Below are positions 1 to 9,600 of a stretch of 37,256 nt of DNA, piece by piece (the stretch's first letter is position 1; every line of letters begins with the position of its first letter). The notes beneath the pieces are model-generated. The model did no database searches and had not been told where the DNA came from. It saw only the letters and a program-made list of their open reading frames with translations. Made by a program: the position numbers and the translations under genes. Source of the stretch: Barthelona sp. PAP020 (taxonomy: Eukaryota > Metamonada: BaSk clade); the NCBI GenBank assembly GCA_040182905.1, contig JARQWU010000078.1, positions 1 to 37,256 of the forward strand. Direction: 5' to 3'.

Positions 1-1
1 T

Positions 2-163
2 TCTATGCCAACTGGTCCATCAATGCCAACTGGTCCTTCTATGCCAACTGGTCCATCAATGCCTACTGGACCCTCTATGCCAACTGGACCATCAATGCCT
101 ACTGGACCCTCTATGCCAACTGGACCATCAATGCCAACTGGTCCTCTATGCCAACTGGTCCAT
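2..163. repeat. 18-bp tandem repeat, nine units, with a 36-bp higher-order pattern
   Basis: The unit is tcNatgccNactggNccN. Units alternate between tct- and tca-starting forms, giving a 36-bp higher-order repeat, which points to expansion by unequal exchange or slippage of pairs. The last unit lacks one T (cctctatg, positions 143-150, where other copies have ccttctatg), which shifts the frame. Confidence 0.95.
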
Positions 164-166
164 TAA
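2..166 (+). CDS. C-terminal end of a tandem-repeat protein (partial, enters from the left edge)
   Basis: The open frame from base 2 reads eight near-perfect hexapeptide repeats of Ser-Met-Pro-Thr-Gly-Pro, then changes frame in the ninth unit and stops at TAA 164-166 after a short LCQLVH tail. Nearly all differences between units fall on third codon positions and are silent in this frame, and the Met codon never varies, which favours + strand coding. The rest of the gene lies outside the window, so the function cannot be told; proline/glycine-rich repeats of this kind occur in surface or matrix-like proteins. In the opposite direction the same DNA reads as a strict Gly-X-Y collagen-like repeat, but without an ATG or a long frame upstream of it. 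Which strand is used is therefore not settled. Confidence 0.5.
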   Translation, partial: SMPTGPSMPTGPSMPTGPSMPTGPSMPTGPSMPTGPSMPTGPSMPTGPLCQLVH

Positions 167-497
167 ATCGTCGATAAATTTGTAACTTAACATGTTTTAA
201 TGATTTTTATTTTGGAATACAATTTCTGACAATAAATCGTCATAAATTGAGACTGGTTTTGAAGTGAAAAAGATTTTTTATACCATAATTTGCATAAATT
301 CTTAATATCATTGACATTTTTAACAAAAATGAAATATACAAGAAACAGCTGAAAAAGAAAACATATTTCAAATTTGTATACAAAAAATTAAAGAATTTTT
401 GAAAAATGATATGAACACAATTCATTGTAAAATGAAATAAAAAAAAATGTGAAGGGAAAAAGGTTCATTGCATATTTTTTATTGAACCAATTATTTT
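167..497. other. Intergenic region before ELP2
   Basis: 331 bases, very AT-rich, with no convincing gene on either strand. It holds a repeated short phrase (aaatcgtcgataaattt near 165-182 and aataaatcgtcataaatt near 231-248). The stretch 440-497 is A/T-rich and presumably carries the ELP2 start site; no clear initiator was seen there. Confidence 0.6.
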
Positions 498-2588
498 ATG
501 AAATTAATTGATACTTATTGTAGTTGTACGCCATGTAATCCTTGTTTAACCAAAATACAAAATAATATTATTTGTTATGCAACTAAATCTTCATTAATTG
601 TATATGATTATGATACTCGACAAACTTTGGACACTATTTCATTAAGAACTGGTGTTTTTGTTAAATGTATTGATTCAATAAGTGTTGTTGATGAATATTC
701 TTTAATATGTGTTGGTTTTAGTGATCACTCTATTGAATTAATAAAATTTTCTTTCAACTTGAATATTTTTATTGAAGATTCCGTTAATTTTTTTGAATTA
801 CACGATATTAATACTTCGATTACAAGGGTAATTTTTCTCAATGAAAATTGTTTAGTGAGTCTTGGAATGGATAATAATTTAATTTTTGTAAATTTTGATG
901 AAAATTTGTGCTTAATTGAGCACCAAGTTGAAAAGATTAAGAATTCAATTGGACAAAGTTTGAATTTTTTGTCTGAGAAGAATTTACTTCTAGTTGGTTT
1001 AATGTCTGGTGATTTGTTGTTTTATGAGATCAATGAGAAAGGATTTGAGTATTTAGGAGATTTTAAGGCTCATTCTCGGGCCGTTACTTCTATTCAGACT
1101 AGGGTTGTTCAAAACCAGACATTCCTTGTGACTGGGTCCTCTGATGGTGATCTAGGAATATTTGAAATCTGTGCTAGTAAAAAGGGATATCAGACATCCA
1201 TCTTTTCGTTTTTAGATCAACAAATTTTTTGTTTAGCTAGAATGCAGGCTCATGCGGATAGTATCTCGGAAATATTGATCACAGATTACTGGATTCAACC
1301 AATCATTATCACAATTGGACTGGATAGAATTTGTCATTTTTGGGGTATAACGATGGATGTTTGGGGCTCTATTCTAACATTGGGACAATTTGGTGCTATT
1401 GGAGTTGGGTTCATTGGTGGTATCTATTTGGCAAATGACGATTTCTATTTGTTTGCTAATGATGCCAACGGTACAGTTAGTACTTATCTGATTGATGTTG
1501 ATGCTTCAATTGATATCGAAGGTTTATTTCTCAACTCAACAGCCGTTCAATCTCTTGTTGGACACAAGGACATCATTACACAAATTATGTTTTATGACGA
1601 TTTGATTGTTTCTGCATCTGTTGATACCACGTTGAGAATTCATGGGATGTCGAAATTTGGATTTGTTGAGTTAGGGAGACCTTTGACACATGGATATTCA
1701 ATACGAGGCATTATTGATTTTGGAAATTTCAAATTTGGAATTTTTGCTGAAGAAACTGCATTCAGAATTTATGAAGCAACAGCTATATTTTTACAAACAG
1801 TTAATAATTTAACAAACAAAGAATTAGATACAAAAAATAGACCTTATGCAGGGCTAGTATTACCTCTGGCATTATCGACAAAAGTAGTGGGAGAAAAGAG
1901 TGGAATGAAAGCCTTAGTTACTCCTGGCTCAGAAGAGCAATTGGAAAAGACAATTTGGCCTGAAAAGGATAGATTGTATGGTCATCACAGTACTATAGTT
2001 GCTGCTATTTACATTGATAACCATTTATACGCAATTGATGAAGGTAGTAGTCGTTTTTCATCAGTTTTGAATGTTTGGGAATTAAACACAAACAAACCTA
2101 TATATCAAACAGAATCTAAAATTCGAAATGCTTTGTCATTGGTCAAATCAGAAGATTTTTTATTTATCATTGGCGCAAATAGGATTGAGAGAAGAAGTTT
2201 AGCAAATCTGGAAGATTTTGATGCTTTTGATATCGAAACCATTTTCATCAAAGATGATTTCAACGGAAATCATTTGGCAAGTTTTGATGAAATTTCAGAT
2301 CAATTATTTATTTGTGGTGGTGATAAATTGATTGTCTTCAATAACAATGATTTAACTATTCGAAATTATTCATTCTGTAAAGCAACTTCTGTTAGTGTAA
2401 ATTTTGAAAAAAGTAAAATTTATGTTGGTACTTTGGATGGTGAATTATTAGTGTTAAACACAAATGATTTAACTCAAATTATTGAACAATTTAAATATTC
2501 TAATTGTCCCATTACAGCTATTAATTACAATAAGGAATTATTATCTTTTGGTAATTCTCATGGACAAATATTTGTTTTTTCTTGTTAA
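498..2588 (+). CDS. ELP2: Elongator complex subunit 2 (ELP2), two WD40 propellers
   Basis: 696 aa. ELP2 is the WD40 scaffold of the Elongator core (ELP1-ELP2-ELP3), which makes the cm5-type modification on wobble uridine 34 of tRNAs in the cytoplasm. WD-like blades are visible near residues 190-225 (AHSRAVTSIQ ... TGSSDGDLGIFEI), 353-383 (GHKDIITQI ... SASVDTTLRIHG) and 490-530. ELP2-specific landmarks lie between the propellers: RPLTHGYSIRGI (about 393), FAEETAFRIYEA (about 418, matching the GADEKVLRVFSAP segment of animal ELP2), LPLALSTKVVG (about 452) and LEKTIWPEKDRLYGHH (about 480-496, matching QNTLWPEVQKLYGHG). It is somewhat shorter than the usual 790-830 aa and many blades are degenerate. 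The start is the first ATG of the frame. Confidence 0.88.
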   Translation: MKLIDTYCSCTPCNPCLTKIQNNIICYATKSSLIVYDYDTRQTLDTISLRTGVFVKCIDSISVVDEYSLICVGFSDHSIELIKFSFNLNIFIEDSVNFFELHDINTSITRVIFLNENCLVSLGMDNNLIFVNFDENLCLIEHQVEKIKNSIGQSLNFLSEKNLLLVGLMSGDLLFYEINEKGFEYLGDFKAHSRAVTSIQTRVVQNQTFLVTGSSDGDLGIFEICASKKGYQTSIFSFLDQQIFCLARMQAHADSISEILITDYWIQPIIITIGLDRICHFWGITMDVWGSILTLGQFGAIGVGFIGGIYLANDDFYLFANDANGTVSTYLIDVDASIDIEGLFLNSTAVQSLVGHKDIITQIMFYDDLIVSASVDTTLRIHGMSKFGFVELGRPLTHGYSIRGIIDFGNFKFGIFAEETAFRIYEATAIFLQTVNNLTNKELDTKNRPYAGLVLPLALSTKVVGEKSGMKALVTPGSEEQLEKTIWPEKDRLYGHHSTIVAAIYIDNHLYAIDEGSSRFSSVLNVWELNTNKPIYQTESKIRNALSLVKSEDFLFIIGANRIERRSLANLEDFDAFDIETIFIKDDFNGNHLASFDEISDQLFICGGDKLIVFNNNDLTIRNYSFCKATSVSVNFEKSKIYVGTLDGELLVLNTNDLTQIIEQFKYSNCPITAINYNKELLSFGNSHGQIFVFSC

Positions 2589-2710
2589 ATTATATAATAA
2601 ATATTATTTATCATTATTTTTATTTTATTTGATATTTTCACATTGAAAAAGAAAAAAAGAAATTTTATTTCACACTTTTAATCTTTTAAAACCTTTAATT
2701 CTTAGATTTT

Positions 2711-3062
2711 ATGCAATTTAACGATTATTATATTAAACAAAGTGTTGTTAACAGAAAATTAAATAATTTTTCTCAAGAATTATCTAGACATTTTGGAAAT
2801 TTATTTAAAATAAGATTGAGTGGTGATAATTTTAAAATTATTTATGAATCATTGAATATTGAAACCCAAAGAAGTGGTTTTATCTTGAATGATACTGAAT
2901 TATTGATCGACCATTGTTCTTTATTTTTTAATTATAAAGATAAAGATAATTGTAATTCTTCTTCCATTATACCGTACATTATTGATAATTTATTATATTA
3001 TAAACATTCAAAAAATTGTTTTATTGATTGTTTTGGGAATATTTTTAAGTTTAAATTGAAAG

Positions 3063-3093
<31 letters not shown>

Positions 3094-4741
3094 GGAGGAA
3101 GAAAAAAAAGAAGAAAAAAAAAACAATACCGTTAATTTTCAAGAACAATTTTATGCACCTTTACCAATTGGAAGTAACAGTAAAAAATTCAATTTTGAAA
3201 ATTATGAACAAATTTCTGAATTAATTATGGATATTCAGTTCATTCTTAATGATGATGAAAGATTGGTTGATTACAACATTTTCTTTCGCTTTCTTACAAA
3301 TTGTATTTTTCACACTTATGATGAGATGCCAAACCTTATTGTTTATCTGAAGGATTCTGCTGAAGAATTATTATTTCATTCTTTGTTGAAAATCATGAGT
3401 GATTGGTGTTATGTTGATGAAATAAACAACACACTGCCATTAACACCGCCTAATTTTATTTTAAAGAATTTAGACGATTTCACAAACATTTTTGAACATA
3501 CCAACAATGATTTACCAATATTGTACACACTAAAGACGGAGGAAATATTCGAAAATTTTCAGAATAATCCTTTGCTTGACATCCTCAACATCGAAATCAT
3601 CAATCTCGATGTTGAGACAATTTCAAACTTTAAGAACATTTTAAAACTTTATTTTGAGGAACCTTTGTGCTTTTTCTATGGTTACATACATCAAAATTAT
3701 ACATTTGAGATCATTGAGAAATCAATCATATTGAATCCACTGCAAGTATTGTTAACAAAGAAGCCAGAAATGAATCAAGCTATTCTTCACCCCAATCCCG
3801 AATCGAATCATGAACTATCCCTCAAAAAGTCCCCTAATACCCCTAATACTCCAATGTTCAAAGCTATGAACTCTTTTGAGGATGAAGAAACTAGTTTATA
3901 CGGTTCAAAAATGAGCTTGTCAACCCAAAGTGCCTATTCCACTAAACCAACGCAAAGCGAAGACGATGATGATACTGAAGCAGAGGAAGAAGAAACGAAA
4001 GAAGATCTAACATTAGTAAGTCTGTTGAAAGAAGGATATTTGAGTGAAGGTATCAATAATTGGATGTTCAGCGATGTTCTTGCGGCAATTTTGTTTTTGT
4101 CGAGAGGTAACAATCTCAATTTGAACTATTCTTCTGAGATTAATTCAAGATATTTGAGGAATCTAATTTTACACTCCAAACTAGACGAATTTCAGAAGGA
4201 TCAAATGTCCCCAAATCGACGTAAAGTCAGTTGTGATAGCAGATTCAGTACTTTTGATGAAATTCAAGCTTTGGATTCAGAAAGAAACGTGTGGACAAAA
4301 AAATTTCTTTCAAAATTAGCAACAATTGTGTCAAATAGATACAAATTTGACAAAGAAGAAAAAAACATAGAAATGTTGCAAGATTTATTTGAAGTCCTGG
4401 AAGGACATCGTTCTTTACCTAAGTTTGACACTCAAATTGATAGAAGTCAATTCTTTGAGGATAATTTAACCAATACCCAAATTCTAGAATTGTTGGGCTG
4501 TGATGGTATCTACGATGACATCAATGCTTTACATTTGGCCGGAGCACCCTTTTTATCAACTGTCTTACCAACTGCAAAACATGTTCGAGAAGGAAAATAT
4601 AATTTGAGTTTGGGCATTTCATTAACTTCAAAAGGTTTGGTTCATTTTGCAGAAGATTTGTTTATTATTGCAGGCAAAAGAATACACCAAAGAAGAAAAA
4701 CAACATTTGCAAGTTATTGGGAAAAATATCTTGAAAAATAG
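2711..4741 (+). CDS. Hypothetical acidic protein with a poly-Glu tract
   Basis: 676 aa, family not recognised. Visible features: an N-terminal region of mixed structure (1-115), a Glu/Lys-rich tract at about 117-140 encoded by a GAA microsatellite, a globular-looking helical middle (about 155-360), a Ser/Pro/acidic low-complexity linker (about 370-440, with SPNTPNTP and DDDDTEAEEEE), and a helical C-terminal region (445-676) rich in Leu/Phe that includes ILELLGCDGIYDDINALHLAG. No signal peptide or membrane segment. The layout suggests a cytoplasmic or nuclear scaffold with ordered ends and a phosphorylatable linker, but that is only inference. It lies 122 bases after ELP2 on the same strand and ends with TAG. 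Confidence 0.75.
3061..3092 (+). repeat. GAA trinucleotide microsatellite inside a coding region
   Basis: About ten uninterrupted GAA codons encode the poly-Glu tract of the acidic protein; length variation here would keep the frame. Confidence 0.9.
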
Positions 4742-5017
4742 TGTTCTAACTTCTCCATCATCTGCCGATTATGGATAAGCGGAAGTATAGTGTTGTGTAG
4801 TAATTGTGTAGTGTAAAAAGTTTAAGATTTTTTTTTTTTGATATTTCAATTGTTTATATAATATTCTCATTGGTAAAACAGTTTGTAATATCTGTAAAGT
4901 TTAATTTTACTGGGTGTCAAATATATTATATGAAAAAAAAAGCAAAATTACAAAAAAAAAAATTTTCAATTTCTGTTGAAGTCGCCAGAACAGAATTTTT
5001 ACTTTTTTTCAAAATAT

Positions 5018-6196
5018 ATGAGTATATTTGAACAAAATAAGGACGAATTTTTGAGACAAATAATATCTAAACACGTCTCTATAAAAATTGATGAAAGAGA
5101 AGAAAAGACAATCAAAGGAAAAATATCTGGTTTTTTAAGCAATTGTAGTTTTTCAATCAATGGTGAACAATTAGCAATTTCCAGTGATAATTTTAAAACC
5201 TATATTGTTAACACAAAAACATTTGAATTAGTTCATATTTTGCATGGACATGATAGTTTTATTCAAGGAATTTCATTTTCTTCTGATGGACAATTTTTTG
5301 CATCTTGCTCTCTTGATCAAACTATCAATATTTTTGATGCTCAAAACTTTTCTTGTTTGGGAAAATTAGAAAATGACAAAGATCTAAATTGTCTGTGTTT
5401 TTCTCATTGTTCCTCATTTATTTTCTCAGGTGATGATAGAGGCAATATCAAAAAATGGAAAATAGCAGATAAAACAGTTGTAAATGACTCCAAAATTCAT
5501 CAAGACCAAATTATTGGGCTAAAACTATCTTCAGATAATAAATATCTTTTGACTACAAGTATGGATGGAACAGCAAAATGCCTCGATGTCAATGACTTTT
5601 CTGTCATTCATACTTTCAATCATGGTAGTTTTGTTAGAGCTGTTGATATTCATCCAACCAAAGGAATAGTTGTTTTTGGTGATCAATGTGGCAGAGTTAA
5701 AGTGTGGAGCATGGAAGATGGGTCACTGATTCATACTCTCAACATGAGCAAATATGTGTCTTCACTTTTTTTTCTAACTCCAGATGTACTTCTTGTTACA
5801 TTGGGTGATGGCAATGTAACCACAGTTGACATCAACAAATTTCATGAGATTCAAAAGATCAGTGTTGGATTTGACAATGGTATTTGCGCTTTGACGTCCG
5901 ACAGAACACATTTAGCCTGTGTAAACCGTATGAATGCCAATGTCACAACTTTTCTGATTTCTTCTTCTTTGAATCCATCAGAACATTCAGCACTAGTGGA
6001 ATTGTCAAGGGATAATGAATGTATATTGTCAAATCTTATTTCTATGAATATGGATATTCAAATCATCAGACAATTGATAACCGCAGGGATATGCATGAAT
6101 GAAGAGGAGTATAACATGATTGTTGACACATGTTGGGATTTGACTGATGTTAACAAGAGCAATGATGGAAATATGTTTAATTTTATAAATAAGTAA
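5018..6196 (+). CDS. WD40-repeat protein
   Basis: 392 aa, starting at the first ATG (MSIFEQNKDEF); an in-frame TTG 14 codons earlier is not needed. WD40 blades follow one another from about residue 48 to 305: LHGHDSFIQGISFSSDGQ (about 73), FASCSLDQTINIFDA, FSGDDRGNIKKWKI (about 137), LTTSMDGTAKCLDV (about 178), VVFGDQCGRVKVWSMEDG (about 217). This makes roughly one seven-bladed propeller plus a short helical C-terminal tail (about 320-392). Such proteins act as binding platforms. No family-specific signature was recognised; members of several complexes (SKI8/WDR61-like, cilium-associated WD proteins) look similar at this level. Confidence 0.85.
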   Translation: MSIFEQNKDEFLRQIISKHVSIKIDEREEKTIKGKISGFLSNCSFSINGEQLAISSDNFKTYIVNTKTFELVHILHGHDSFIQGISFSSDGQFFASCSLDQTINIFDAQNFSCLGKLENDKDLNCLCFSHCSSFIFSGDDRGNIKKWKIADKTVVNDSKIHQDQIIGLKLSSDNKYLLTTSMDGTAKCLDVNDFSVIHTFNHGSFVRAVDIHPTKGIVVFGDQCGRVKVWSMEDGSLIHTLNMSKYVSSLFFLTPDVLLVTLGDGNVTTVDINKFHEIQKISVGFDNGICALTSDRTHLACVNRMNANVTTFLISSSLNPSEHSALVELSRDNECILSNLISMNMDIQIIRQLITAGICMNEEEYNMIVDTCWDLTDVNKSNDGNMFNFINK

Positions 6197-6605
6197 AGTT
6201 TTGTTTGATTATTGTAATTGTTTGGTGATTTTTTTGTTAAAATAGGTGAAAGAGGAATAAAAAAATGGAGAATTTCTGCTTCTTCAATTGGGAGATTTGG
6301 GAGATTTGGATTAATCTTGAGTTGATTCTAGAAGAGGTCAATACTGAGTGTGAAAGGGGAAAGTTGGTTGAAATATGGGAGGAGGGATGTTTTGAGGTAT
6401 AATCAATATATTTCAAGAACTACAATATGCAAGCAAAAAGAAAAATAAAAGCTCAAAAAAAAAATTATTGATTTACGATTTTCCAAAATTCTCAATTTCT
6501 TCAATTCTTCAAATTTTTTTCTGTTTGCTAAATATCTATTCTTGAGATGTAAAATCTCCAAATAACAGAAATTATAAGTGATATCCAAACATTTCATCTT
6601 GAAAC
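6197..6605. other. Convergent intergenic region
   Basis: 409 bases between the WD40 gene (+) and the large membrane-protein gene (-). A 45-codon + frame (6265-6402; ATG after an A-rich stretch, Trp/Glu-rich product starting MENFCFFNWEIWEIW) and a 64-codon - frame (6403-6597) are present, but neither resembles a known protein. A short direct repeat (gggagatttgggagatttgg) lies near 6289-6309. Probably 3' untranslated sequence of both neighbours. Confidence 0.5.
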
Positions 6606-9600
6606 TTACAAATCGGCATACAATTTTTGTTCTAATCTCACTAATCCTTCAGTTACCTCATTGGTATTGAACTTCATACTAACTGTAGCAGCTCTTGATT
6701 CACCACCATGACCTTTGAGATTATTATCCATTCCAATCCCAACATTAAAAGCAACTTCACCTTTCTTATTTGTTTTCATAACTGCCTTATTGACACTCAA
6801 TTTCATATCCATCTCAATATTATCTACAGACAAGCTCTTATTAGAAACCATTGTCAATAAAGGAATATCAACTCTCTTTAACAGCAATCCTTCTTCTTCG
6901 TGATTAATATCCATCACAGTTTCTGCAGTATTACAAAATACATTAATTTGCTTTGGTTCATAACATTTAAATTTGGATAAATGAGCAGCAATGTTTGGAT
7001 TTGCTATATATTTATTCAATCTCTTTTGAGGAACAACATCAAACAAGGATAAAATACGATTTAAATTAGAAATTTGAGCAGATCTTTGAGAATTCAACAC
7101 TCCTTGATATACTGCACTTAACATGACATCAAAGTTTTCAATGTTTCCATTAATTTCTTCTTCTTGCAAATTTTCACCATCTTCATCAAGACCTGAACTC
7201 TTGAGATTATATTGAAATAGCCCATGATTCTTCTTAGCAATATCTTCAAAAATAATGAAACCCCATATATGACCATTAACTTTTAAACCCCATAATAAAT
7301 GAATCCATGAGACCACATATAATAATAAATGAATATAAAAAAATAACGATAAAATGGAATAGAATTCTGAATTAACCATAGAACTGAAAATAGGTGATAA
7401 ATAATATTTTCGAGTAATAAGCATGAAAATAACTAGAATTATTTCAGCAATTGTTTGGAAAATGGTTGTCAAAACAACAAATAATTTACTTTCTAACAAA
7501 ATACTTGTAACCATGTTCAATAGATTAACAATTACAGCAAATAATCTCAGATAATTACTTGAATTAAACAAAAGATCGGTCTGATTATTGAAATACTCTA
7601 TGAAAAATACAAATATTGCTAGAATCAATTTCAAACTAAAGTACATCAATCCATTGAAATTGGTTTTACTGTTTGGAAAATCATTCATAATCTCTGCATG
7701 TGCAACAATAATATCTTTGGTTCTAAAATATTTAACACCTAAGAAATTGCTACAAATATCTATACAACTAATATAATTATTGCTTGGCAATGCTAAACTG
7801 CATTTCTTTAGATTATCCTCATTGTTTGGATCTGGTGAACTCACAAATTGTGCACTGTTAAAAAAATAAAAGATCCCTGCTAATTGTAAAACAACAATAA
7901 CAAGATTAATTATGATATCCAATTGATAATAATCCAAATCACCAACACACGCTTCAGAATTACTTGGTGATATATAACAACAAATAAATGCAATTATGTT
8001 AATAGCCGTTCCAAAAAACTGATAAAATTTGAAGTTCTTTTTAATTAAATGTCGTTGACAAAATAGTTTACTACCTACAGATTCACTTTGTTTGCAACCA
8101 TCCTTACAAACCGAATACTTTGAGAATAATTCATCAAAAGACGTGTTTGATGCTGAAATAACACTGACTATTGATTGATTTCGAGAAACATTGGTACAAC
8201 CTTCAAATATATAGTCTAACTTGTTCCAATTAAACTTTAATTCAGGTATAACTACACCCTTTTCAAAACATAAATGATTTAAAAATACATCAACATTGGA
8301 AAACTTCAGTTTAGACTTAAGTAATTTTTGATTTTTTGATAAGTTTGATTTGTCACTTAAAACAGCTCTATTTGACAAAATATTTTTTATTTGCTCACAT
8401 CTTTGATTCAATAAATCTTCTTCTGCTAGCCAATTATGATTTTCAAAGACCAAATTTAAATTTGAATACAGTTGCAAAAAATTATCCATCATATGCTTGT
8501 TAAAGAATTTGTCCTCATTGAACTTTTGCCAAACATCAAAATTACGTTCTTGAATGTTCTTCAACGTGAAAAGTAATTGATTGGCAGTGTTATGTAGCTC
8601 TATCGTGATCTGTTCCATCTGCTTGTTGTATGCCGTCATCCTGGTGATAATCTTCTTGATGGACGAATTCACTATAAATAATCGGATGATCCCATATAAA
8701 CTTAATCCACAACCACAGAATAATCCAAAGTAAAAAATCAACTTTAGCAAATTAATTGAATCACATCCCTCTCTTGTGACAATAGACAACAAATCAATGA
8801 CGCTCACAACTATGCCACAACTGTATAGCACACTAACCATGTAAGTGATGGATAGATAAGAGACCAAATCGCTTTTCAATGGCAAAATTGCATTAGAAAG
8901 CTTCTTTAATGTGTTTAACCCAACATACACTCTATGTTGATAACCAAAGTCAGTACCTAATAATTTATAAATAGAAAACGGTTCTAAAGTATCTACTTCT
9001 TCATTTCGATCATAGTTGAACACATATTTACTGTTTTGTTCGTTGGTTTCAAAAGCCTTCAAAGAACGTGTGGAATTCAATAATTGCAATAAAATCTGAT
9101 CTTCTTTACCAAGAAATTCAGTTTTTACTCTACTTCTCATACATTTCAAGAACCCATACGCTAATATAATGAAATTAAGGAACACAGTAATCACAATGAA
9201 CACTAACAAAATGTTATTCTTATCAAAGCTTTCAATAGTGTCAACATTCGAAGTCATAATGGCTAAAGCACGGAAGAAATAAAACATGATCATAAACAAT
9301 GCTAGGGTCTCAAATATCAATGCAAAAATACCTCCAAAAAATAATGCTCCACTTCCATACAACCTATTTATCCACTGGACAAATCCCATGTACTCTGTTG
9401 AAGTGATGTTTTCATCGATAGCCACAACATTATCGTTGAATTCATCATCTACATCCAAAACATCTCTTTCGCTTCGAATATCAGTAGTATGTCCTCTATC
9501 AACATCAATTTCAATATTTTCTTCATCTTCAAGCTCACAAAAATCTTCCTTAGCATACCATAAACCTTTGGTTGATTTCATAAACCCTGTAATCACAACA

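Noticed and set aside
2-163. CRISPR-like reading of the 18-bp repeats
   Set aside because: Units are contiguous with no unique spacers; it is a coding minisatellite.
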